From the NCBI GenBank assembly GCA_022376925.1, contig JAIOJX010000026.1, positions 252,957,330 through 253,021,329 of the forward strand: a stretch of 64,000 nucleotides of DNA, given 5' to 3'. How positions within the stretch are numbered: the stretch's first letter is position 1; each line of letters begins with the position of its first letter. This document shows positions 40,901-52,900 of the stretch, in pieces. Made by a program: the position numbers and the translations under genes. The notes below the pieces were generated by a model. That model saw only the letters and a list, made by a program, of their open reading frames with translations, had not been told where the DNA came from and did not search any database. This stretch comes from Tragulus kanchil (Eukaryota > Chordata > Mammalia > Artiodactyla > Tragulidae).

Positions 40901-43900
40901 CCCCATGCCATGGAGCAACTGGACTGCTGTGTCCAATTACGAGCCAGTGCTCCAGAGTGCATGCGCCCAGAGCTGGTGCTCTGCAGTGAGGGAGGCCACT
41001 GCAATGGGGGACCCACACATGCCAGAGAATTAAGATGGATGAAAATAGATAAATGAAGGACCAATAAAAGAGACCAAAATTTAAAAAAATAAAAATAAAA
41101 AAAAAGATTAAAAAAAAAGGCAATAAAAGAACATGGCTCTCAAACTTAAGTGTGTATCAGAATTACCTGGAAGGCCCTTTTGTTTCTTTTTTCAAAGTAA
41201 CTTTTTTTTTTAACCTTTAAAAAATATTTATTGATGGATTTGGCTGTGCCAGGTTTTAGTTGTAGGATGTGGGATCTTCCTTGTGTCCTCCAGAATCTTT
41301 TGGTGCACCGCACAGATGCTCTAGCTGTGGTGTGTGGGCTTAGCTACTCTGTGGCATGTGGAATCTTAGTTCCCCAACCAGGGACGGAACCTAGGTCCCT
41401 CGTATTGGGAGGCAGATTCTTAACTACTGGACCACCAGGGAAGTCTCTAGAAGGCTTTTTAAAACACAGATTGTGGGTTCCCACTTTCAGAGTTACTTAT
41501 TCTGCAAATCTAGGGTAGGGCCCGAGAATCTGCATTTCTAACAGCTGATGCTCTTGGTCTGGGGAACTACTTGCTTCAGAGAAAAGAGGCACCTGTGAAG
41601 AGAATTACAGTGTCCATCATTTTCACTTCCCATGGAGGTAGGTCATATGTAAGACCTTGCCTTAGAGCATGGCTCTCTCGGGCTTCCCTGGTGGTCCAGT
41701 GGGTAGAGTCCGCCTTGCAGTGCAAGTAGCCCCGGTTCCATCCCTGGCACAGGAAGATCCCACATGTCATGGAGTGGCTGGGCTGGTGTGTCTAATTACA
41801 AGCCAGCGCTCTGGAGCACATGTGCCCAGAACCAGTGCTTTGCAACAAGGGAGGCCACTGCAATGAATGGGAGAGGCCCACACAGACCAAAGAATAAAGA
41901 TGGATGAAGGGGCTTCCCTGGTGGTCCAGTGGGTAAAGAGTCTGCCTTGCAGTGCAGGGGGCACCCTGTTTGATCCCTGGCACAAGAAGATCCCCATGCC
42001 ATGGAGCAACTGGACTGCTGTGTCCAATTACGAGCCAGTGCTCCAGAGTGCATGCGCCCAGAGCTGGTGCTCTGCAGTGAGGGAGGCCACTGCAATGGGG
42101 GACCCACACATGCCAGAGAATTAAGATGGATGAAAATAGATAAATGAAGGACCAATAAAAGAGACCAAAATTTAAAAAAATAAAAATAAAAAAAAAGATT
42201 AAAAAAAAAGGCAATAAAAGAACATGGCTCTCAAACTTAAGTGTGTATCAGAATTACCTGGAAGGCCCTTTTGTTTCTTTTTTCAAAGTAACTTTTTTTT
42301 TTAACCTTTAAAAAATATTTATTGATGGATTTGGCTGTGCCAGGTTTTAGTTGTAGGATGTGGGATCTTCCTTGTGTCCTCCAGAATCTTTTGGTGCACC
42401 GCACAGATGCTCTAGCTGTGGTGTGTGGGCTTAGCTACTCTGTGGCATGTGGAATCTTAGTTCCCCAACCAGGGACGGAACCTAGGTCCCTCGTATTGGG
42501 AGGCAGATTCTTAACTACTGGACCACCAGGGAAGTCTCTAGAAGGCTTTTTAAAACACAGATTGTGGGTTCCCACTTTCAGAGTTACTTATTCTGCAAAT
42601 CTAGGGTAGGGCCCGAGAATCTGCATTTCTAACAGCTGATGCTCTTGGTCTGGGGAACTACTTGCTTCAGAGAAAGAGAGGCACCTGTGAAGAGAATTAC
42701 AGTTCCTATCTAGACTATCTCTGCCTTCTTATGGGCATATATCCAACCTAAAGCTTTATTCATGTATAGTTGATAATATCTAACCACAGGGCCAAAATCC
42801 AACACTTTTCTGCATTGGCAGTATCAGGTGAAGAAAGGGGAGAAACAAGTATCTGAAATGGATTGACTTCATGACTTCATGAAGCTGTAATTTCACGACC
42901 TCTTTGTCAGAGGAAGTGAGAAGGATACCTGTCATCTCCACTGTGTTATTTAACGGTTTCTCACAGACGTAGGGCAGTCGAGCCTCACAGGGAAAACTCT
43001 GCCACAGACCCGAGTCGGTGTCCATTCTTGCACAGCTTGATCCTCCAATGGTAGGTGCACTCAGCACATCTGAAATGGCAGGATTTTCAGAAATAAAAGA
43101 AGAAGGTTAGGATAAGCATGGCACTTAGAAAAAATAATTTGTAGCCTAACTTTCTGTTAATATGAGAACTCATGAAATAGCTAACACTTTTAGCTAAATT
43201 GAGATGTATAAGCTGCAATGGATAATCATATGTTTAACTGTATCTTCTTAAATACAGGACACAAGGGTGGAAACACTGATATGTTGCAGTTCGATGAAAA
43301 CTAAAACCGAAACCCCTGCCCCTAACCAACTTGAATACTGTATCTTGTAACCATTAGTTCTTAATTTCTACCTGACACGGTGCTACTTTATATTTCTGCT
43401 ATGTTTTGCTTAGTTTTCGATGAAACTTTAAAAATATTTATTGATGGATTTGGCTGTGCCAGGTTTTAGTTGTAGGATGTGGGATCTTCCTTGTGTCCTC
43501 CAGAATCTTTTGGTGCACCGCACAGATGCTCTAGCTGTGGTGTGTGGGCTTAGCTACTCTGTGGCATGTGGAATCTTAGTTCCCCAACCAGGGACGGAAC
43601 CTAGGTCCCTCGTATTGGGAGGCAGATTCTTAACTACTGGACCACCAGGGAAGTCTCTAGAAGGCTTTTTAAAACACAGATTGTGGGTTCCCACTTTCAG
43701 AGTTACTTATTCTGCAAATCTAGGGTAGGGCCCGAGAATCTGCATTTCTAACAGCTGATGCTCTTGGTCTGGGGAACTACTTGCTTCAGAGAAAGAGAGG
43801 CACCTGTGAAGAGAATTACAGTTCCTATCTAGACTATCTCTGCCTTCTTATGGGCATATATCCAACCTAAAGCTTTATTCATGTATAGTTGATAATATCT

Positions 43901-46900
43901 AACCACAGGGCCAAAATCCAACACTTTTCTGCATTGGCAGTATCAGGTGAAGAAAGGGGAGAAACAAGTATCTGAAATGGATTGACTTCATGACTTCATG
44001 AAGCTGTAATTTCACGACCTCTTTGTCAGAGGAAGTGAGAAGGATACCTGTCATCTCCACTGTGTTATTTAACGGTTTCTCACAGACGTAGGGCAGTCGA
44101 GCCTCACAGGGAAAACTCTGCCACAGACCCGAGTCGGTGTCCATTCTTGCACAGCTTGATCCTCCAATGGTAGGTGCACTCAGCACATCTGAAATGGCAG
44201 GATTTTCAGAAATAAAAGAAGAAGGTTAGGATAAGCATGGCACTTAGAAAAAATAATTTGTAGCCTAACTTTCTGTTAATATGAGAACTCATGAAATAGC
44301 TAACACTTTTAGCTAAATTGAGATGTATAAGCTGCAATGGATAATCATATGTTTAACTGTATCTTCTTAAATACAGGACACAAGGGTGGAAACACTGATA
44401 TGTTGCAGTTACGATGAAAACTAAAACCGAAACCCCTGCCCCTAACCAACTTGAATACTGTATCTTGTAACCATTAGTTCTTAATTTGCTACCTGACACG
44501 GTGCTACTTTATATTTCTGCTATGGCTTTAACACTTCAAGATTAAGTTATCTTTAAAGATTCTATTTACTGAGATAATAGACAATTTATTTACTAAGAAA
44601 ATCCTGTTAACTTAAGTGCCCTATGTGTTGGTATTTTATTGCATGGAACTTGTTTTTCTTTTATGCGTGCAAAATACTTTGGTACTGAAATTAGTGTTAA
44701 CTTTTACTTTCTACATTTATCAGAAGCCTAATTGATTTTATTTTTTAAAAAGGTATCTAAAAGTTTTGGTTAGATAAACAAAGATCATGGCATCCAGTCC
44801 CATCACTTCATGGCAAATTGATGGTCAAACAATGGAAACAGTGACAGACTTTGTTTTCTTGGGCTCCAAAATCACTGCAGGTGGTGAACTGGCAGCCATG
44901 AAACTAAAAGGCACTTGCTCCTTTGAAGAAAAGTTATGACAAACCTAGACAGTGTATTAAGAAGCAGAGACATCACTTTGCTAACAAAAGTCTGTACCAT
45001 CAAAGCTATGGTTTTCCCAGTAGTCATGTATGAATGTGAGAGCTGGACCCTAAAGAAGGCTGAGCTATGAAGAATTGATGCCTTTGAACTGTGGTGTGAG
45101 AGAAGGCTCTTGAGAACCCCTTGGACTGCAAGGAGATCAAACCAGTCAATCCTAAAAACAATTAACCCTGAATATTCATTGAAAGGACTGATGCTGAAGC
45201 TTGAATACTTTGGCTACCTGATGTGAAGAGATGACTTACTGGAAAATAGTCATCCTGATGTTGGGAAAAATGGAAGGCAAAAGGAGAAGGGGACAACAGA
45301 GGACGAGATGGTTGGATGGCATCAGTGAGTCAATATGAGTTTGAGCAGGCTCCGGATGGTTTTGTTTTATTCACTAGCATGAAATTGAGATTGTATAGAG
45401 ACTCATGAAATAGCTAACACTTTTAGCTAAATTGAGATGTATAAGCTGCAATGGATAATCATATGTTTAACTGTATCTTCTTAAATACAGGACACAAGGG
45501 TGGAAACACTGATATGTTGCAGTTACGATGAAAACTAAAACCGAAACCCCTGCCCCTAACCAACTTGAATACTGTATCTTGTAACCATTAGTTCTTAATT
45601 TGCTACCTGACACGGTGCTACTTTATATTTCTGCTATGGCTTTAACACTTCAAGATTAAATTATCTTTAAAGATTCTATTTACTGAGATAATAGACAATT
45701 TATTTACTAAGAAAATCCTGTTAACTTAAGTGCCCTATGTGTTGGTATTTTATTGCATGGAACTTGTTTTTCTTTTATGCGTGCAAAATACTTTGGTACT
45801 GAAATTAGTGTTAACTTTTACTTTCTACATTTATCAGAAGCCTAATTGATTTTTTTTTTAAAAAGGTATCTAAAAGTTTTGGTTAGATAAACAAAGATCA
45901 TGGCATCCAGTCCCATCACTTCATGGCAAATTGATGGTCAAACAATGGAAACAGTGACAGACTTTGTTTTCTTGGGCTCCAAAATCACTGCAGGTGGTGA
46001 ACTGGCAGCCATGAAACTAAAAGGCACTTGCTCCTTTGAAGAAAAGTTATGACAAACCTAGACAGTGTATTAAGAAGCAGAGACATCACTTTGCTAACAA
46101 AAGTCTGTACCATCAAAGCTATGGTTTTCCCAGTAGTCATGTATGAATGTGAGAGCTGGACCCTAAAGAAGGCTGAGCTATGAAGAATTGATGCCTTTGA
46201 ACTGTGGTGTGAGAGAAGGCTCTTGAGAACCCCTTGGACTGCAAGGAGATCAAACCAGTCAATCCTAAAAACAATTAACCCTGAATATTCATTGAAAGGA
46301 CTGATGCTGAAGCTTGAATACTTTGGCTACCTGATGTGAAGAGATGACTTACTGGAAAATAGTCATCCTGATGTTGGGAAAAATGGAAGGCAAAAGGAGA
46401 AGGGGACAACAGAGGACGAGATGGTTGGATGGCATCAGTGAGTCAATATGAGTTTGAGCAGGCTCCGGGAGATGGTTTTGTTTTATTCACTACAAAATTT
46501 TCTTGATCGTATTTATTTGTGTATGAAAATATAACCATTATGATGTCAGTACTTGGGTACTGCGGAAGAAAACCCCAACAGTTTGAGAATGAGCAGCTAT
46601 TTCTTCACTATTAAAGTTAAGCTACAGATGAACTGCAATAAGGGTCAGTGGTCGACATGTTCTCTCAGGGACAAAGAAAGGTTCCTGGCCATGGAGTGTG
46701 GCTCTTTCTGGTCCTACCTAAAAAAGGCAGTGTCACTCTAAAGATTAGGCACAAATGCTCAGTTGCCCACGGGTCAACATGGCTATAATGGAATCACAGT
46801 AAAGAAGGGGTTAGGGAAAGAAATTCTTGTAAAAGTTGTCAATGTCTGAAATTTGTGTAAACTCTCAGGGAGTGGAAGCTCTTATTTATTTATTATTTCT

Positions 46901-49900
46901 GACGCTTATGCTTTGTAAATGAAAGAGAGGGATGTTACCTGGATCCCAGTTGATAAAGTTTAATGGCTTGTGGTCTGACCATTCCCAGCCTCTAGCAGAG
47001 TACAGCTGATTTAAACCAATCCAGAAAATTCTCGCAATGCCTTCTTTTCCTGCAAGAGTTACACATGTTTAAAATGTGACAAAATTACCTGTTATTAATA
47101 ATCTAGACTTAAGTTTATACTAATAGCAAAAACATCTGAAGACCTTGATTATAAGGTATGGACCCTGTATGTGTATCCAACAAAGGTTGGTGATGCTGAC
47201 AAGCAACAAAACTTAAGCCTAGGGCTTCCCTGGTGGTCCAAGACACTTAAGCCATCAAAGCTATGGTTTTCCCATGCATGATGTGAGAGCTGGACCCTAA
47301 AGAAGGCTGAGCTATGAAGAATTGATGCCTTTGAACTGTGGTGTGAGAGAAGGCTCTTGAGAACCCCTTGGACTGCAAGGAGATCAAACCAGTCAATCCT
47401 AAAAACAATTAACCCTGAATATTCATTGAAAGGACTGATGCTGAAGCTTGAATACTTTGGCTACCTGATGTGAAGAGATGACTTACTGGAAAATAGTCAT
47501 CCTGATGTTGGGAAAAATGGAAGGCAAAAGGAGAAGGGGACAACAGAGGACGAGATGGTTGGATGGCATCAGTGAGTCAATATGAGTTTGAGCAGGCCCC
47601 GGGGAGATGGTTTTGTTTTATTCACTACAAAATTTTCTTGATCGTATTTATTTGTGTATGAAAATATAACCATTATGATGTCAGTACTTGGGTACTGCGG
47701 AAGAAAACCCCAACAGTTTGAGAATGAGCAGCTATTTCTTCACTATTAAAGTTAAGCTACAGATGAACTGCAATAAGGGTCAGTGGTCGACATGTTCTCT
47801 CAGGGACAAAGAAAGGTTCCTGGCCATGGAGTGTGGCTCTTTCTGGTCCTACCTAAAAAAGGCAGTGTCACTCTAAAGATTAGGCACAAATGCTCAGTTG
47901 CCCACGGGTCAACATGGCTATAATGGAATCACAGTAAAGAAGGGGTTAGGGAAAGAAATTCTTGTAAAAGTTGTCAATGTCTGAAATTTGTGTAAACTCT
48001 CAGGGAGTGGAAGCTCTTATTTATTTATTATTTCTGACGCTTATGCTTTGTAAATGAAAGAGAGGGATGTTACCTGGATCCCAGTTGATAAAGTTTAATG
48101 GCTTGTGGTCTGACCATTCCCAGCCTCTAGCAGAGTACAGCTGATTTAAACCAATCCAGAAAATTCTCGCAATGCCTTCTTTTCCTGCAAGAGTTACACA
48201 TGTTTAAAATGTGACAAAATTACCTGTTATTAATAATCTAGACTTAAGTTTATACTAATAGCAAAAACATCTGAAGACCTTGATTATAAGGTATGGACCC
48301 TGTATGTGTATCCAACAAAGGTTGGTGATGCTGACAAGCAACAAAACTTAAGCCTAGGGCTTCCCCTGGTGGTCCAGTGGGTAAGGACACCGCCTTGCAG
48401 TGCAAGGGGCGCTGGTTCGATCCCTGGCCTGGGAAGATTCCACGTGCCGCGGAGCGGCTGGACCCATGTGTCCAATTAATGAGCCGGAGCTCTGGAGTGC
48501 ATGCGCCCAGAGCCGGCGCTCTGCAACGACAGATGCCACCGTGATGGGAGGCCCACAGGAGCCAAAGAACAAAGACGGATGAAAATAGATAAATGAAAGA
48601 CCAATAGAAGTGGCCTGCCTGTCCCCCTCCCTCCCCGCCCCACCCCCCACAAAGATAAATAAGAAAAAAAAAACAAAAACTTAAGCCTACTGAGATCCAA
48701 ATGCTGCTAAGTTAATTCAATTTAGCTTCTCCATTAGCTTTTCTAATTCTTCTATGGTTATATGGGTCCAGGTGTATTGAAAAAAGAATACAAATGAAGA
48801 TTCTAGGTAGAAGACGATAGGAACAGAAGACCAAGTATCACTCCAATGAAAAGTAAATGTGAAGTTAAGAGTGAACTGTAGGGCTTCCCTGGTGGTACAG
48901 TGGGTAAAGAGTCTGCCTTGCAGTGCAAGGGGCACCAGTTCAATCCCTGACTGGGGAACATCCCACGTACTGTGGAGCGGCTAGACAATTGTGTCCAATT
49001 ATGAGCCAGCACTCTGGAGCACATACACCCAGAGCAGGTGCTCTGCAATGAGAGACCCACACAGGTCAAAAGTAAAGATGGATGAAAATAAATAAATAAA
49101 AAACCAACAAAAGAGGCCAAAATTTAAAAAAAGAGTGAACTGTAAGAATATGCTCTGCTTTCCAGGACCTTCTCTGTGAAAGAGAAACAGGGGTTCAGTA
49201 TCCAGGGGAAAAAATTAATAGTAGAAGTCTAAACAAGTAAATAGCCTATATAGGAAGAGTCAATAGAGTGACAATAAAAATACAGAAGAAACAGTTAATG
49301 TGATTACAAAGAGCTTGGAGGAAGTAGTAAACTTTGAACCAGATGGAGAAAGTAACAGTGTAGATAGAGATAAATTTGTCAATGTAATAGTGAGAAACTA
49401 AGGGTAGACCTCACTTTTCTCAAGGAAACAAACAAGGACACTCTCTCTACTAAGGAAGGACAAAGTGAATGTTTGAGTAGATGGCCTGAAGAGAATATTG
49501 ATGAGAACTCTGGATTTATCCTTTTCTTTCACCTTGTTAACATAAACAAGGGCTACCAGGACTGGTATAGCAAGACCTTGAGGAATGAATCTAATGTACA
49601 CCCTTCCTCTTTAGGAAGTGTGACTGATTTTCCAGCATTCATAAAACAGTCCCGGAAACTATGACATATTTATGGTAAAGTCTGAATGTCAGACTTTACC
49701 ATACCTGACATTCAGAATTCCTTTCATTCATTCATTTCTTTTTTAAAAATTTATTTTAATATTTTATTTATTTATTTATTTATTTATTTTTGGCTATTCT
49801 GGATTTTCACTGCTGCCAGGTTCTTCTTTAGTTGCAGGAAATGGGGGCTACTCTCTAGTTGAGGAGAGCAGGCTTCCTGTTGTGATGACTTCTCTTGTTG

Positions 49901-52900
49901 TGGAACTCAAGCTCTAGGGCACATGGGCTTCAGTAGTTGCGGCACATGGGCTCAATCTCTGTGGCTCCAAGGCTCTAGAACACAGGCTCCATAGTTGTGG
50001 CTCACGGGTTTAGCTGCTCCAGCATGTGGGATCTTTCTGGATCAGGGATCAAACCCATGTCTCCTGCATTGGCAGGTGAACTCTTCACCACTGAGCTACC
50101 AGGGAAGCCCTCACTATTCATTTCTAACCAGGGATACTGTCTGGGGGACCCATCCTTCTCATCTATCCCAGATCCTCTTTTCCATGAAACCTTTCCAGGT
50201 ATCCCCCAGGAAATCTGAAAAATAAATAAAAAACCAACAAAAGAGGCCAAAATTTAAAAAAAGAGTGAACTGTAAGAATATGCTCTGCTTTCCAGGACCT
50301 TCTCTGTGAAAGAGAAACAGGGGTTCAGTATCCAGGGGAAAAAATTAATAGTAGAAGTCTAAACAAGTAAATAGCCTATATAGGAAGAGTCAATAGAGTG
50401 ACAATAAAAATACAGAAGAAACAGTTAATGTGATTACAAAGAGCTTGGAGGAAGTAGTAAACTTTGAACCAGATGGAGAAAGTAACAGTGTAGATAGAGA
50501 TAAATTTGTCAATGTAATAGTGAGAAACTAAGGGTAGACCTCACTTTTCTCAAGGAAACAAACAAGGACACTCTCTCTACTAAGGAAGGACAAAGTGAAT
50601 GTTTGAGTAGATGGCCTGAAGAGAATATTGATGAGAACTCTGGATTTATCCTTTTCTTTCACCTTGTTAACATAAACAAGGGCTACCAGGACTGGTATAG
50701 CAAGACCTTGAGGAATGAATCTAATGTACACCCTTCCTCTTTAGGAAGTGTGACTGATTTTCCAGCATTCATAAAACAGTCCCGGAAACTATGACATATT
50801 TATGGTAAAGTCTGAATGTCAGACTTTACCATACCTGACATTCAGAATTCCTTTCATTCATTCATTTCTTTTTTAAAAATTTATTTTAATATTTTATTTA
50901 TTTATTTATTTATTTATTTTTGGCTATTCTGGATTTTCACTGCTGCCAGGTTCTTCTTTAGTTGCAGGAAATGGGGGCTACTCTCTAGTTGAGGAGAGCA
51001 GGCTTCCTGTTGTGATGACTTCTCTTGTTGTGGAACTCAAGCTCTAGGGCACATGGGCTTCAGTAGTTGCGGCACATGGGCTCAATCTCTGTGGCTCCAA
51101 GGCTCTAGAACACAGGCTCCATAGTTGTGGCTCACGGGTTTAGCTGCTCCGCAGCATGTGGGATCTTTCTGGATCAGGGATCAAACCCATGTCTCCTGCA
51201 TTGGCAGGTGAACTCTTCACCACTGAGCTACCAGGGAAGCCCTCACTATTCATTTCTAACCAGGGATACTGTCTGGGGGACCCATCCTTCTCATCTATCC
51301 CAGATCCTCTTTTCCATGAAACCTTTCCAGGTATCCCCCAGCAGGAAATCTGAAAAATCCTATTGCTTCCTCTGAATAATCTGTTGTTCACCTGCACACA
51401 ACAAGTAAACATTTACAAGGGAACAAAAGGATGTTTGGGGGGGTGTCAGGCTCCTGACTTCATCACCACGTTCTACTTGTGATTTATACTGATGATGACT
51501 TATGCCTTATTCTTCACTAGAATCATAAGATTTTTAAATTGTGACTGTGCTGGTAACACAAATGCTCAAATGTGTTTTTGCGCTTCTTAAGCCAAGTGGA
51601 TGTGATAAAGTTTAAAGGCTCTGGTTGGGCAAATGCAAATGGCAGGGATTTCTTACATGGCCTGGACAGCTTGGATTTGGGCTTTTTTTCCCTTTAACTA
51701 GTCCAACAAGGAATGCTATGGTGCATTCCTCTAAATGCATCATTACATTGTTTGGTAGGGTGTTGACCCATTTGAGACTTTATCCATGCTTATCTTTGCC
51801 ATTAACAAATAGATGATTGCTAGCCTAAGTCTCTATGTCTAATCAAATGGGCAAGCCCGCTAAGCTGGATAGTCCTGATCATCCCCAACACCCTTTCTCA
51901 GACAGGACCCTATATTTCTATTCTTCTCCCCAGAAGGAGACACTGCAGGGCCGGATAATTGGTGCAGGCATCTAAGAGGAACTTCAGAAAGAGTACAGCC
52001 AGCAGAGGCCCTGACCTAGACATGTCCTAGCCTCGGGCCAACTACCAAGGGAGTTCAAAGTGAGCATCCCCTCAGGCCAGAGACAAATTAGGAAGAACAG
52101 AAATGTGCTGTTCCTGCTCTGGGGGCTGCTGGTCCTCTTTGATAGCTCTGGCCTGAATCTATGGCTAGAGGTCCCTGAGAAGGACAGAGCCATAGGACAC
52201 TTGACTCCCAAACAAAATCCAATGAATACAAGGAAACTCCCTTGGCCCTTGGGGAAATTTTCTATGGCTCAAGAGGGCTGAATTTTTTGGATCAGGGATC
52301 AAACCCATGTCTCCTGCATTGGCAGGTGAACTCTTCACCACTGAGCTACCAGGGAAGCCCTCACTATTCATTTCTAACCAGGGATACTGTCTGGGGGACC
52401 CATCCTTCTCATCTATCCCAGATCCTCTTTTCCATGAAACCTTTCCAGGTATCCCCCAGCAGGAAATCTGAAAAATCCTATTGCTTCCTCTGAATAATCT
52501 GTTGTTCACCTGCACACAACAAGTAAACATTTACAAGGGAACAAAAGGATGTTTGGGGGGGTGTCAGGCTCCTGACTTCATCACCACGTTCTACTTGTGA
52601 TTTATACTGATGATGACTTATGCCTTATTCTTCACTAGAATCATAAGATTTTTAAATTGTGACTGTGCTGGTAACACAAATGCTCAAATGTGTTTTTGCG
52701 CTTCTTAAGCCAAGTGGATGTGATAAAGTTTAAAGGCTCTGGTTGGGCAAATGCAAATGGCAGGGATTTCTTACATGGCCTGGACAGCTTGGATCTGGGC
52801 TTTTTTTCCTTCAACTAGTCCAACAAGGAATGCTATGGTGCATTCCTCTAAATGCATCATTACATTGTTTGGTAGGGTGTTGACCCATTTGAGACTTTAT

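Larger units (their letters stand above)
40518..42704. repeat. Tandem block duplication N, 1091-bp unit
   Basis: Units 40518-41609 and 41610-42704. Each holds a dimeric young SINE and a CHR-like SINE. Differences are one base in a T-run and small changes near 41585 and 42675. Confidence 0.95.
37660..42928 (-). other. LY75: LY75 intron 6
   Basis: Holds the second block of 37378-39758 with the broken exon 7 copy, about 750 bp of unassigned AT-rich sequence (39760-40515), a G-run at 40377-40393, and the block duplication 40518-42704. The latter contains a dimeric young SINE and a CHR-like SINE in each copy. Confidence 0.78.
42312..44524. repeat. Tandem block duplication O, 1119-bp unit, with exon 6
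   Basis: Units from 42312 and from 43431. It overlaps block N, so the CHR-like SINE occurs three times. About 22 filler bases lie at the join. Confidence 0.94.
44287..46495. repeat. Tandem block duplication P, 1114-bp unit
   Basis: Units 44287-45400 and 45401 to about 46495. It overlaps block O. Each carries the BovB fragment. About 24 filler bases precede unit 2, and unit 1 lost three bases close to its end. Confidence 0.94.
44189..46938 (-). other. LY75: LY75 intron 5
   Basis: Contains a BovB LINE 3' fragment in two copies within the block duplication 44287-46495. The remaining sequence is AT-rich without coding signal. Confidence 0.78.
46111..48373. repeat. Tandem block duplication Q, about 1140-bp unit, with exon 5
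   Basis: Units from 46111 and from 47253. Unit 1 ends 19 bases into the SINE that is complete after unit 2. The first 40 bases of unit 2 have lost several bases. It overlaps block P, so part of the BovB fragment occurs three times. Confidence 0.93.
49088..51348. repeat. Tandem block duplication R, 1130-bp unit
   Basis: Units 49088-50217 and 50218 to about 51348. Unit 2 starts inside the tail of the SINE 48881-49131. A 3-bp loss lies next to the join. Confidence 0.94.

Noticed and set aside
40705..42214. Open frames of 119-140 codons on the minus strand, repeated 1091 bp apart
   Set aside because: They run through SINE sequence in both copies of block N. Long frames in GC-rich SINEs are a common by-product.
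44784..47610. A reverse-transcriptase gene
   Set aside because: It is the 3' fragment of a BovB LINE with stops. Its copies come from the block duplications.
25208..48184. Recent expansion of lectin exons giving a longer LY75 with extra CTLDs
   Set aside because: Copies are identical blocks that cut exons at random and interleave. Several exon lengths would break the frame, and purely intronic blocks show the same unit size.
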